From: Lepidodermella squamata | Lineage: Eukaryota; Gastrotricha | Direction of reading: 5' to 3' | Assembly: GCA_047495785.1 (NCBI GenBank) | Contig: JBLDXI010000020.1 | Span: forward strand, 1,364,001-1,428,000 | DNA: 64,000 bases | Part shown: one piece after another, positions 12,892 to 24,083 of the stretch | Layout of the letters: every line of letters begins with the position of its first letter | Numbering within the stretch: the first letter of the stretch is position 1 | Translations under genes and position numbers: made by a program | The notes under the pieces: model-generated | Seen by the model: the letters and a program-made list of their open reading frames with translations, nothing else | Database searches by the model: none | Told to the model about the DNA's origin: nothing

Positions 12892-14353
12892 TTATAATCT
12901 GTGTCGGAACGAGCCGATGCGAACAACGTGCATTTTCATTTGCCGGACAGCAGCTAAAAAGCCATCAGCAAGCGAAACGTCGACTTTCGGCTCGCTCTGC
13001 TGCTTAGAATTATGACTTTGAGCACCGTGTCTTCCATGGTGGTGGCCGTGATGATGGCCATGATGGCGCGAATGCGTCCTCTCAACGACTTTCGGCACTA
13101 TGATTGCGGCTAGAAGGCCACAGGCCATCAAATTGTGGACGATTAATCCCAAAATTGAAGTTGATAAGAAGCTCGGAGACACAAGTGAGTCGTTAACTTT
13201 AAAACCAGTCCCAGCATCACAAGGCCACATATTGGTTGAATTTGAGAAATTTGCGTCTTGTAGACAATGCTAAAAAAATAGCAGAATTAGAGAATAACAA
13301 ATGCTTGAGGTCTGGTTTTACCTTGGATTTAAAATCCTCCAAGAATCCTTCAAACTGGAACTGAGTTGCCCCAGTAGAGCATAAATGGAAAAGTTGATGC
13401 GAATGGCCAAAAATGTCGAAGCGACCTGGTGCAAAACGCTCAGGAACATGCGACAAGTAGAAAAATGCGGCTAAAAATGAGAAAACGAAATGCACGCCGT
13501 GGTGACTGATGCCTGCAGCATTGAATCCGAGTGACTCTCCGTGCCAATACCACATTCCATAACGATACAAAACCGGCCAAACAACGAAAAAATAAGGCAT
13601 TACATAGGCGAAAAATCGGCCTGAATGAATGATTATCGGGTTTGGATCTGGTGCAAGGCGAGTATAACAAGCCACCAAATGACTAAAAAATGAAGAAATA
13701 TTGCTGGAAAACACTATCAAACATTTCAAAAATTACCTGGAAGCTGCTAGAAACAATGCAATCGGCAAATAGCTCATCACAGCTAAATCAGTATCTTGAT
13801 CTCTGGCCTCGCCGTCGCGAGGAAACGAGTAGGCTCGATAAGCAGCAGCACAGCCGTAACTGTACAGTGAAATCGCCAGGTAATCAAAAGTGAAAGCGAT
13901 GTGACGGGCGTGCATCGAAAGAGTGTTGAACAAATGAGCAGCGGCCGAAAGTAAACCGTACAGTCCAGAAGTTCCGAGAAATATTACCATAGGTAAGCCC
14001 ATTGTCGACGTGAGAAATATCGAAGAATTTTCATGCAAATATAACCAAAGGAGAAGGCCAGAAAAATAAAGACCGGGTAGAAAATGGGTCCAAATGTTCC
14101 AAGTTTCATTGTGAAACGGCCAGATCATTCCTATAAGGCATTCGGATAGAGTGCATTTTGGCGGCCTATACGCTCCGAGAATGAAAGGCTCTTGGAAAAT
14201 AGCCGGTACTTCTTCGTAGAGAAATAACTTGTGGAGTCGCCAATTTTTTGCCGAGGATGATGATTCAGCAGGAATTTGCTCAGCAGGAGAGTCAGCAGTT
14301 GAATCACCGTCGTTGGCGCTTACTTTAGTTCGGCGCCGCAGGACGACGGACAT
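12892..14353 (-). CDS. PAQR family receptor, membrane progestin receptor-like
   Basis: Three exons: 14353-13737, 13682-13322 and 13269-12892, about 451 residues. After a cytosolic N-terminus come the family blocks VPAIFQEPFILGAYRPP, PFHNETWNIWTHFLPG, AHLFNTLSMHARHIAFTFDY and, in exon 2, HHGVHF and IFGHSHQLFHL. The His and Asp residues of these blocks form the zinc site in PAQR structures. Seven or eight hydrophobic segments are readable. The VP-IF-EPFI block and the long form favour the mPR (PAQR5-9) branch over adiponectin receptors. A His-rich stretch (HHGHHHGHHHGRHG) lies in the C-terminal tail. ATG 14353 is the first in frame after an AG at 14381-14380. GTF3C2 ends 170 bp upstream on the same strand. 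Confidence 0.9.
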
Positions 14354-14522
14354 GTTGCCACCAAAAATAAAAATAAAACCTATCAACAAAATTAGAATAA
14401 GTTTTTACAAAATTCAAAGGCTTCCTGTTTCATCACAGCCTTATTTATACAAATCAGGAGGCGAGACTCAAAAATAGTGCATGAAGTAGAACCGGAGATG
14501 CCGATGCAATCAGGACATGCTG
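14354..14522 (-). other. Intercistronic spacer, GTF3C2 to PAQR
   Basis: A 169-bp gap between the stop of the upstream minus-strand gene and the PAQR ATG. An acceptor-like TTTGTTGATAG ends at 14380, 26 nt before the ATG, with no matching upstream non-coding exon recognised. It may be an operon junction. Confidence 0.4.
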
Positions 14523-16224
14523 TCAGCTTTTGCTGCTCTTTCCTCGATAAGTGGAAACATTCTTCTTGATAGTTAATTCGGATAGGGAAGCGCATTTATC
14601 AAATAAAACTCTGACCAGACCACATGATAGCGCACTTACTACCATGACCTTAGGACTAGATTTCGGATCATTCGCTTGACCTGAGAGTTGGGCAGCATGC
14701 ACCTGAAACAATAACTATCATAAGAAACGGAAAAAATCGAATGCAATCTAAACTAACAAAATTGACACAGGTTTTAGAGGGTGGGGCTATAGCGGCCGCT
14801 ATCGGGTCAGCGGGTTCAGGAACGTCATCTTCGCCAACAGAATCATCGTTACCCGTTCTGAATTCGATGACACCGCTTTTGAGCATTCGTGATGAGCAAA
14901 CTAATTTCTCCGCATGATCGTCGTACGCCGTGCCTCGAATTCGAATTTTGAGCAAATAAGACATGGTCGTGTACAGCGTAACATTGCCGAAAGTGCTCCC
15001 CGTGATAAAACCCAGAGCTACAGAATTTTTGCGATTTTCACCCGTCGGCACAACGGGTCTTATCGATGTCATTGAGCAAATACTGCCACCACGTGTGATT
15101 GGCTTGAAAGGCCAAATATCGCTAGCTGGGCTGTCACCAAACAAGTCAAAAGCAGTTAAGGTGGATAAAACTCTGCTAGGCTTCTGCTGGACATCGGCCT
15201 CTGTTTTCGGGGTTAGTTGAGCTTCAGGTCCGGATCTTCGGAATACAAACCAGGGATTATTGGCTAAAATTGGCACCTAAAAGTAAAGGATCAAAGGATC
15301 AAAGGAAATGGCAAAACGCCAGGGTTCTTACGGAATTGCCCGGCATGAGCGTGAGATGGGTGGAGTACGGAGACATCAATGAATGCATGAGATTTCCATT
15401 TGCCAAATTAAATAAACTAAGAGCGCCGTCAATCGAAAGAGTGATAATGCAGTTACTAGTGAAAGGCGTCACTCGCACCGCGACCAAAGGTTGTGAATGG
15501 GCCCGAAAAACGCGTACAGCTAATAACGAAGACATCATAGCTCCGCCCTGGAAATAGCGAGAATGTAAAAGGACGGGTTAATTTGGTAAGAATTTCAAAA
15601 TTACCATGGAGAAAAGTGGGCTGACTGAGTCGAAGTTCCAAACAGCTATACTTGCGTCACTGAGAGCAGCAACTAGAACAGAACCGTCTCCAGGCCAATC
15701 CATGCAAACAACACGGCGACCTTGCTCCGTTGTATCATTGCTGCTAGACTCGGGCGTGGATGGGCGGTCCACCTCAAAATCCCGTGATTGCAAATGCAAG
15801 CCGATGCAGGCTTTGAAAACGCGCTGCTTATTTTTGTTTTCGTCAACCAGCTCGAATTCACCGGGCTCCGGAAGAGCAACGATCGATATTAAATTTTGGC
15901 CGCTTCCGCCAATCGCCAAAAGGCCTACGCAGTTGCTGCTTTCCGGAGCCAGCGGGCAGAATTGAAGTGCTAACGCCGGGCCTGCATCAACAGCGAGGCT
16001 ATAGGCTAGCTGGGGTGGGGCAGAAAACCGCTCATTTTCCAAGGACAGCTGCCAAATTTGAATAGCTGAAGGATGACTTGTTGCTATTCGCGTGTCCGGA
16101 TCTGGACAAGATGCCGCAGAAACAGCGATATAAACACTGGTAGGAGTCGCTTCATCTCGACGAGAAGGTGCAGAGTCGAGGGCGAAGACTCGACCTCCCA
16201 CAAAAAATACCGCCTCATTGTGGT
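14523..16224 (-). CDS. TFIIIC subunit, GTF3C2/TFIIIC110-like WD-repeat protein (5' end unresolved)
   Basis: Four in-frame exons: 16224-15605, 15547-15332, 15276-14758 and 14702-14523, about 510 residues. The frame entering at 16224 is phase 2, so at least one upstream exon is missing from my model. Blocks matching the beta-propeller of GTF3C2 are EAVFFVGGRVFALD, SAIQIWQL, GPALALQFCPLAP with VGLLAIGG, VVCMDWPGDG with SIAVWNF, FRAHSQPLVAVRV, and the closing VVSALSCGLVRVLF. GTF3C2 belongs to TFIIIC, which recruits RNA polymerase III to tRNA and 5S genes. The N-terminal half of the human protein has no counterpart found here, so the gene may be short or have distant exons. Identity rests on the order of these blocks. 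Confidence 0.75.
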
Positions 16225-17673
16225 CTGTCGAAAAAAACACAATTGTTTTATAGTGAAACGTCTTTATTATAGGCGAACTTTATTTGCACCACAGCGACAT
16301 ACTCGCCAAGTGCGTACCCCGATAAGACTAGAATAATTTTTTTTATTCTCGTTTTTTCCTTATATCACTATAACATAATATATACATAGCCACACCACTA
16401 CCATTAAATGTATTATGTATTATCACCCTTGCATGTGCTTCCAGCAAAGGCAAACACGTCGTTTTTTTTCTCCAAGCGCATCAAAGGTGGCATGATGACT
16501 CTCAAAAGCTAATTTGCTACAACCACAATTTGGTAGTATTACCAGTAAAAAATGACTTCTTAGATGGACAATAGCCAGATGTAACAATATAATTGAGTAA
16601 AAAACGGATCCGTTTTGAAAAAAAGGCATGCACGCGAAACAACCGGCGAGAATACACACCTCCCTCTGCTTCTTTTTGACGGCCGGCGAAATAATTACCT
16701 ATCTGCTTTGAGGTGGACTCGGAGGCTATTAGGTAATAGCCGCTTTTTTGTTTACTGGCAGGCGGCCATGTATAAGAAGAGGAAAAACGAGCGGGTCGAA
16801 AAAAGGAAACAGGGCGCGATGCGTCACATAAACAAAGGCATACAGAAGCGATGAATCGCCGAATGAGTACACACGATAGAAATATAATCAAAATAATAGA
16901 TCACGAGGATGTGCGGTGATAAACTGGTCTGCGCCTGCCTGAGCGCCACCGTGCAAGAAAAACAGACTTATGCGCGTAATTCTATGTATGAAGTAATAGG
17001 TAGCATGCTACTGCGAGTATTCCATTATTGTTCCCTAATAATGTAAACGGTTCCAAGTTCCAACACCAAGTCGGGTACACAATGCGTAATAGAAAAAAGA
17101 AATCCTTTACGATATACCGCAGAAAGCCCTCGATGGTAGTACAGCTATTCAGGATACAACGTAATCTACCGAATCAAGACAAAACAGCTATTATTACTTT
17201 CATCGCTGTTATTGCAAGTCGTAATCTATTATTTTTGGTGGCCACTCCACAATAACACCATCATCATCAGTTCAAAGGCCCACATCAGCCGCATTCTATA
17301 TCCATTCCTTAAAAAACGCAACTTGTCACGTTCAGACCAATTTTGAGCTAAAAAAGCTATATCAGTCCATCCTTGCGGTAGCTAAAAAGTCATGCATCCC
17401 TCGATTGATCGAGGTTATTCCTAGTTATTCATTTCGCACCTAAATATCTTATAGCAGATTTGTTCGTAAACTACAATAAAAATAATCTAAAATACGCTAT
17501 TAGCCCAAATGAGTTTATACCTCTTGCCTTGTTGTCACTACATTAGGAGCTTATGTCTAATAACAAAAATTTTCGAAAACAAAGCACTTCATTAAATAAT
17601 TCATTCCTTTAGCATTTGTTATACGCTACCCTAAAATTCGATTTTCAAGACCTGAAGGCTGTGGATTACTGAA
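16225..17673. other. Divergent intergenic region
   Basis: Between the minus-strand GTF3C2-like gene and the plus-strand gene at 17674. It should hold both promoters and the missing 5' exon of the former. A minus-strand frame near 16320-16245 (SGYALGEYVAVVQ) was considered for that exon, but its donor phase does not fit. Nothing else is recognised. Confidence 0.45.
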
Positions 17674-19429
17674 ATGCGAGACGATCAATGCAATGACGAC
17701 ATTAGAATAAAGAACCCGGCCAATAACAACATTTCGCTGCTCTACCTAGACCTACAGCGCGTGCAGGACCGCAATACGCTGCGAGATCGACATCTCACTG
17801 CCGTTTCGTTGGGGCTCCTTATCCAGCCTAATACTGCCACGACAGTGACGAACGAACCCGCGAGGACTGCATCGGCAATTATAGAGCGACGTCTCTCCAT
17901 TGTGAGTCACGCGGAGTCGACGAATGGCGATCGCGATGAGTTCGAAGGGGATGAAAAACCCGTAAAAGCAACACCGGTGCGTTACCACAGCCTTGATGAC
18001 CGGCTGAGATTCGCAAATACATTGGTGGCATCGAATTCTGCGGACATCATCGTAATCGACTCCTGGCCTGAAGAATGCTTGATGCGTACTTACTTCCCAG
18101 CCCTGGATGACAGGCAAAATGAGGAGGAAAGCTACGTCACCAAAACTGCGTATAGGCCTAATGGCGGACGGGGAACTATGATTGCAGTGAAACGAAAATG
18201 TTTGGTTCCCGAGAGCGAAAAACCGTCAAATGTCGGTTTAATCGGGTTAGATAGACTGATTAAGCGATGCTGGACACCGACAGCACTCTCCCATGGCGGA
18301 GTTAACCAGGCCTGGGTTCATGCGGTCGATGCAGGTCCGGCAGTTTTCCAATTTAATAAACCTCCGATTCGCCTAGCGGTGGTATCTTATGACTGTGGAA
18401 AGGGTTACCACCTGCAAAACGGCATCAACGACGCGATCTCAAACAATATTTCGAAAACTCCAGCTGCCTTGTTCTCATCAAAGTTGTTCTTGAATTGCCG
18501 CTCAACAAGTTTTTCAACGAGTTTAGACGGCGGAAGTCCTAGAATCAACAATATGCCCCTGACGAAACAACTGAGCGTTGAAACTAAGCCGCCGGTTCTA
18601 TTGAAGGCGCAACGGTCAAACTCTTCGGTTGGATCGTACCTCAGCAATGGGCCGGCGAAACGAGAACCGAGTCATGTTTGGTGGAGGGGCGCGACAGGCA
18701 AAACAAACGGTCACGCCAGCAATGGAACAGTCCACGAGGAAAGTTTTGGCTCAACGGTAAATAATAGCGGAACGGCAACGCCTCAATTTTCAAAAGACCG
18801 GAAAAATTCCTGGCTAGAAACGAGCAGAACAGCCAACCCGATGGAGGACGCGGAAGAAAGGATTAGGATAGCGGGTGAACTAAAGCAGCTAAAATCTTTC
18901 GTCTCAGTTACACTGGCTAATCAAATAAGTGATAAAAGGCGACATCTCGAGAGAAGAGCTTCAGAGACCTCCCTCGATCGTTTCAACCTATCACAAGTAA
19001 TTCATTTCCATCTCATTTTGTCCACGATTCATTATTTTTATTTTTTTTTAGAACACCAACGGAGCGCTCGCTTTAGTTGTTGGAAAATTTGGAATCAATT
19101 CTTTAAATTTGGCACAATCTCTGGCGAGTTGCGTCAATACGCACATGACCAATACTGAGTGTCAAGTGACGGTTTGCGACAACGATCGATGTGAAACAAT
19201 GGCAGCAATACGTTGGCAGCCGAAAGCGAGGCACACCAACGGATTTCACCACAACAGCAGTCAAGATGAGCTGCAAGAAAATCACCCAGTCGAAGACGTC
19301 GTGGAGAAAGCTGGCAGTGAGCAAATCTCAATAAACGACTCGACAGCGATGCTATCTTACAATAGAAATGAATGGTTGGAAGCCGAGTTCGAAAGCAGGC
19401 CTCGATTGTTTACAGTAACATTCCACTAA
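17674..19429 (+). CDS. Uncharacterised Ser/Asn-rich protein
   Basis: Two exons, 17674-18996 and 19052-19429, give 566 residues; donor and acceptor are clean and in phase 0. I do not recognise the family. The protein is hydrophilic with no signal peptide or membrane span. It has several basic-Ser patches that could be phosphosites (RRLSIVS, RYHSLDD, RRASETS) and a predicted helix around DAEERIRIAGELKQLKSFVSVTLANQ. The second exon opens with NGALALVVGKFGINSLNLAQSLAS, a hydrophobic helix-like stretch. Codon use and the long open frame support a real gene. It converges with the zinc-finger gene, whose stop is 26 bp away. A cytoplasmic or nuclear scaffold is possible, but no function is claimed. 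Confidence 0.72.
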
Positions 19430-19454
19430 GATTATAGACCATGCTCTTCGCTTC

Positions 19455-22400
19455 TCATTTTTTTGGTCCTGAAAGTTTATTTTCTTTACTGATGATAATA
19501 TTAGCATGCACGTGCGTTGGTTTTCAAAGAAGCACTACTGGTGGCGCTCACTCGGTCTTATGTTTGGAGATTATGGTGAAGATAAGAACGCATAATTTAG
19601 GTTAAACAGGGCGGATTATTTCTAATAAAAAGGCGATAAAAACTGTAAACAGACTTACCGGATGCTTCAGATATTTTGCCTGTGAAATCGCTCAATGTTT
19701 GAGATGTGCCCGGCTGGTCTGATTCAAAGCGAAATGGCGTTAGAGAACCATCAGTTTTCAAATAATCATTCGATCTAAAAGATGAGTTTAGTAAACACTA
19801 ACGTGGAATTTAAAGCTACAAACTTTTCCAACATCCAGAGATCCGGTTGAGGTTTCAGCTTAGCTAATCGCAGCGGGAGCTGAGAGGGCTTCAAGCTGAG
19901 TTTACGCCAGAAGTGTTCGTTCAGATCAGCTACGATTTTTTTCAACGACAAGTCGCGCATATTTTTAATGTAAATGTGAGGGCCTCTGGCAGTCAGAGAT
20001 CGACCCGGTGTTCCCATTTCCGAGCGCTCTTCGTCGTCACCTGAAGAGGTCGTTTCATCGTCGGCGGAACCATTTGAATCAAAGTCTCGATCTCGGGAAT
20101 CTTCATCTTTCGATGATGGACCATCGCTTTTTATTTTACCGATTCGTTTCAACGCTTTTGAAGCGGCCTTCCGCCTACGACGAACACCGGGTTTTGATTT
20201 TTCGCTGTCACTAGCGCTCTCATCTGAGGAGTTAGTTCTTGACTTGGCTCCGCAAATATCGCGATGGCGTAGGAAAAACCACGTTGGACTCTTGAATTGT
20301 CGATGGCATTTGTCGCAGAATAAGAATCCTTGCCTTTGAAGGATGAAGTCAAGCACATCTCTCGAAACTGTTAAGCTCTTTGATTCAGCTTGCTCGTCGT
20401 ACACGGTGCAATGACTAGTCATGTAATGGCTTTGCACGTCATCGGGCTCCAGAGCAACTTTACCGGGGCATAGTGTACAATCGATCGGTCCTTTAATAGG
20501 CCTGTTCGCAATTTTCGCAATCGAAGGTGATTCGAACTGAGCCCGATCGCCAGCCGAACACACCTTTTCGTGGTACATGAAGCTTGGCGCCAGTCGGTAA
20601 GAAACATTGCACTTCGGACAAACGATACGGCCAAATTTCTTGATAACCAGCTCACGGATCTTCATTATCCGTATTCCCTCAGGCCAACCAGGAGCGTACT
20701 GTGAATTTTAATCTAACTTAACGAATCGATAATGCAATATAGAAACATACTAAAGCGACGTGTTTTTCAAGGTAATGATCCTGCATCAAAGCTCCGCTCT
20801 CAAATGTGACAGTTTCACTGCAAATTTGGCACTCGTAAGGTGGATCGCCGCAGCATTCTCCTTTCACGAGTCGATCCATAATATTGAAAGGAATTTTGCG
20901 AGCCTAAGGAAAGTGAGGTTCATGATTATAAGTTTTTATCAATTTTCAAGCGACTTACTGTTCCGTCGCATGAGTCTCGATGGCGTATGAATGATCTGAC
21001 TGTGCAGCGATAGTCAGCTTTGCAGCGAGGGCAAACAAGGTAACCATCTCTCTGTTTCCTTTGTTCCAGCTCCGATATTGATAGACCTTCAATTGATGTT
21101 TCATCCTCACTTTCACTAGCCTCTTTTGCTTTCGAGCTTTTCGAGATCAAGCAACTGCGATCGTTCACAGGTTTGCTATCACAACGTCCTTCATGTATAA
21201 GCAAACCTTGACCAGTCTTATCGAACTTCCTGAAACAATATTGGCATCTGACATGGCCTGTCAATTTCAATATAATATCGAGGGCGTTGATCGAGCGAGA
21301 CCAACCAGGCTCTTTCGCAGTGTACTAATTGAGAAGCATCATAGAAGGATAAGTTAATTGCTAAAACTGAGGCTTACAAGAACACTGTGCTCGAAAGCGT
21401 AGTGACGAAACATATCAGCGACTGGAGGGTCGTCAACTGGGCAAAACAGGCAGTTACCAGAGACCGGGTTTTCCGACATAGCTTTAAGGTTGAAACCAGA
21501 TTCGTTGTCATCAGATCCGACGCTGAAAGTCTGGCAACGCCTGAAATGCTTCACGAAGTAGGAAACCGGCGAGCGGTATTCGTTATTACAAATGGAGCAC
21601 TTCAAAACGCCAGTTTTCTCGTAAATTTCCTCGAGTTGAGCCACTGTGTGACCGTTGATGAGCGCGCTTTCTCCCTCGCCCGCATCTTGACTAGCCGTAT
21701 CACTGCTGAAACCATCAAATGGCGCGGGCCCATGCTTTGCAGGATTACGGGGGCATCGAGTTTCGTGAATTACGAGTCCGAAACCGGAGCGCCCGAATTC
21801 TCTCGCACAAAACTGACAGGTCAGCTTTCCAGTCAATTTAAGCACATTATCAAGCGCTGATACATCTCGATGGTAACCAGGAGGTTCAGGTGAATACTGC
21901 AAGCAAATAATTAAAGTATTGTTACAAGAAACAGTTAAACATACTATGGCAGAATGTGAGACGGCATAGTGGCGAAAGATGTCTTTGATAGGCCCAGTGC
22001 CTTCGGGACACAACTTGCAAGTGTCTGTTTTCGGCTTCGGAAATTGTTTGTAGAAAGGAACCACATACTTCGGAACTTCTGTGAACGAATCGTCGAGTGA
22101 CTTTCTCGCCCTACCAGTAACTCTCTGCTCGCCCGTGCACGATTGCACATGTTTTATAAAATAGGAAACAGAACTTTTGTAAGCAGCCTTGCACTTGGAG
22201 CATTTCAACACTCCATATCGATTGAATTTCGACTCGAGTTGTTTTTCGGTAAGGCCATCGTACAAATTAGCAGAATTTTCGGACTCATTGACGTCGGCGG
22301 TCTTTGGCGTACGGCCTGATTTTGCCGAATCATCATTTGGTTCCTCAGCCTCATCTTCAGCGCGGGTCAACTTCTTTGGTCTGCCACGCCTACCAGGACT

Positions 22401-22937
22401 TTTCAGTTGCGTAGAATTTTTCAAAACAGACGGACTAGCTTCTCTGCTTTCCGTAGCTGATTTGGTAGAGATTTCTACTGAATCTTGGATGATCGAGGCA
22501 GTTGTCCGCTTGGCCACTGGAGTAACAGCTGCGGGTGATCCTATACCAGATTTTGACTTCTTAGATTCAACAGGCGAGTTAGATTTCGAATGCGATGGAT
22601 CGACGTGGTCAGTTCCGGCCGTCGGAGTTTCAGCATTGGGCTTGGGGAGACCACGCTTCTTAGCCGAATCAACATCTGAAGAGGTAGCATTTAGATTGCC
22701 TGCGCGTGTAGCCCGATAAGGTATAGGTGTAGTGCTAGAACTGCCGTTGTACTGCCATCGCGAGCTGCTAGCCTTGTCTACTTTTTCAGCTACTTCTTTG
22801 CCGTAGCGAAATGAGGGGCTATGGTCAGCAGTTGTTCTTTTAGGCCTAGCTGATGCAACAGTTGGAGACGTCAAACGCTTCTTCTTTGGCTCGTCTTTTG
22901 CAGGTTCATTTGCGGAATTTTGAGATTTTCTAGGCAT
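19455..22937 (-). CDS. Modular C2HC/C2H2 zinc-finger protein with repeated finger triplets
   Basis: Seven exons: 22937-21945, 21896-21378, 21324-20959, 20903-20751, 20698-19824, 19774-19659 and 19468-19455, about 1,011 residues. The N-terminus is a Lys/Ser/Pro-rich disordered region. A set of three finger types then recurs: a CxxC finger ending in HxxxC preceded by an LKLTG strand; a CxxC finger with SYFIKHVQSC-like end (C2HC); and a CxxC finger with FRHYAxxHS end (C2H2). The sets are linked by a Y-P-G-W/H segment. Such fingers usually bind nucleic acid. Start 22937 is favoured because an AG lies 17 nt upstream. The last two exons are least certain: I used donor GTTTGT at 19823 because the stronger-looking GTAGCT meets a stop. 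PTPS ends 108 bp upstream. Confidence 0.82.
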
Positions 22938-23045
22938 AAATTTGATAAAATCTACTGAACAAGACATTTCATTAAAAGCAATATCACTAAACTCAAATAA
23001 ATTAAGATAATGCAAAAATATTATAAAAGTATTATAGGCGATGCT
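22938..23045 (-). other. Intercistronic spacer, PTPS to zinc-finger gene
   Basis: A 108-bp gap on the minus strand with acceptor TCTTGTTCAG ending at 22955, 17 nt before the zinc-finger ATG. No donor-bearing 5' exon is visible in the gap. It fits an operon junction with trans-splicing. Confidence 0.45.
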
Positions 23046-23534
23046 TTACAGAGATTCACCACGATAGAAAGCACAGTTTTTGTCGGTCTCGTTGATCTTT
23101 ATTTCGAAAAGCTGGAAGCTTGAATGGTTCGAAAGCTGCTTGATGACTCCATCCCAAATATAGATACATAAATTTTCGGTGGTGCTAAAGAATGCAGGTT
23201 TGGTTTTATTGTTTTGTATTTAAAAACTTTCAAAAATTTACCTCACGACATTTTCAAAATAAGGAACGTCTTTGTCCAGATTTCGATGGTCCAAACCTTT
23301 GAGCACATGCCCCAACACTTCTTTAAGCACCTGAATATTAGCTACCATTCCAGTTTTTTGATCCACCGTGCCTCGAACCGTCATCTCGACGCGATAATTA
23401 TGCCCATGACCATTTGGATTGTTGCACTTGCTGAAAATGTCTTTGTTCTGCTCATCAGACAATAGTTTGCTATGGAGTCTATGACTAGCAGAAAATGATT
23501 CAGTTCTGGTCAAGTATACAATTGGTGATGGCAT
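23046..23534 (-). CDS. PTS: 6-pyruvoyl-tetrahydropterin synthase
   Basis: Two exons, 23534-23242 and 23184-23046, encode about 143 residues, the usual length. The zinc-binding histidines are in FSASHRLHS and in [10 protein letters not shown]; the catalytic Cys is in [25 protein letters not shown] and [12 protein letters not shown] are the standard substrate-pocket blocks, the second spanning the intron, and [13 protein letters not shown] is the conserved end with its Glu. The enzyme makes 6-pyruvoyl-tetrahydropterin from dihydroneopterin triphosphate in BH4 synthesis, in the cytosol. ATG 23534 is chosen over upstream in-frame Met codons because it matches the family start (PIVYLTRTE) and an AG lies 17 nt before it. 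Confidence 0.96.
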
Positions 23535-24083
23535 TGAAATTGTATAACAATCTAAAAATTGCAAAAAGACGTATTTTTGGTTATTCATTGTGATATTTCT
23601 CTCAGAAGGAGGCAAGATATATGCGCAATATCCACGAAGCAAATTTGATAATAAATCACACAGTTTTTCAACGGCCATTTCGCATAGAATCGTAGCGCCG
23701 CAATTAATTCAGATGAATTAAAATAGTAATAACCGATGGTATTTGTTATAGGAATACATTTATATGTATATATAAAGATAAAAGACAATTAAGCAGCAAG
23801 ATTTCGAAGAAATTAACATGCCAAATGCATGCGAAAAATTCACTTGAATATAATTTAATTTCAGAGCAGTAAGCCAAATGTATGACGATCGAAAATACAT
23901 CAACCCAGAAAGATGATCACTATATTAACATTGCACGAATACCACCATGTCGCAAAGCTAGTGTGCTTATAGCAAAATCAAAACTTAATCCTTTCCTCTA
24001 ATTCGAAGTGATCAAAAATAATAATCAATTGCAACATCGAGCTAGAAAACACTGCACCAGTCCATGGTTTTTCAAGGGAAGGT
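23535..24083. other. Intergenic, AT-rich
   Basis: Spacer between two minus-strand genes, SNX1/2-like and PTPS. It holds the SNX 3' UTR and presumably the promoter of the PTPS/zinc-finger unit. The open frame reading through the PTPS 5' end contains a likely splice acceptor and is not extended coding sequence. Confidence 0.45.

Noticed and set aside
19776-19820. Zinc-finger donor GTAGCT at 19819
   Set aside because: Joining from it hits a stop after two codons, while GTTTGT at 19823 continues into a long in-frame exon.
22189-22719. 176-codon plus-strand open frame opposite the zinc-finger gene
   Set aside because: It is the antisense shadow of the Ser/Lys-rich first exon; composition (repeated Ser/Phe/Leu) mirrors that coding strand and it has no splice or domain support.
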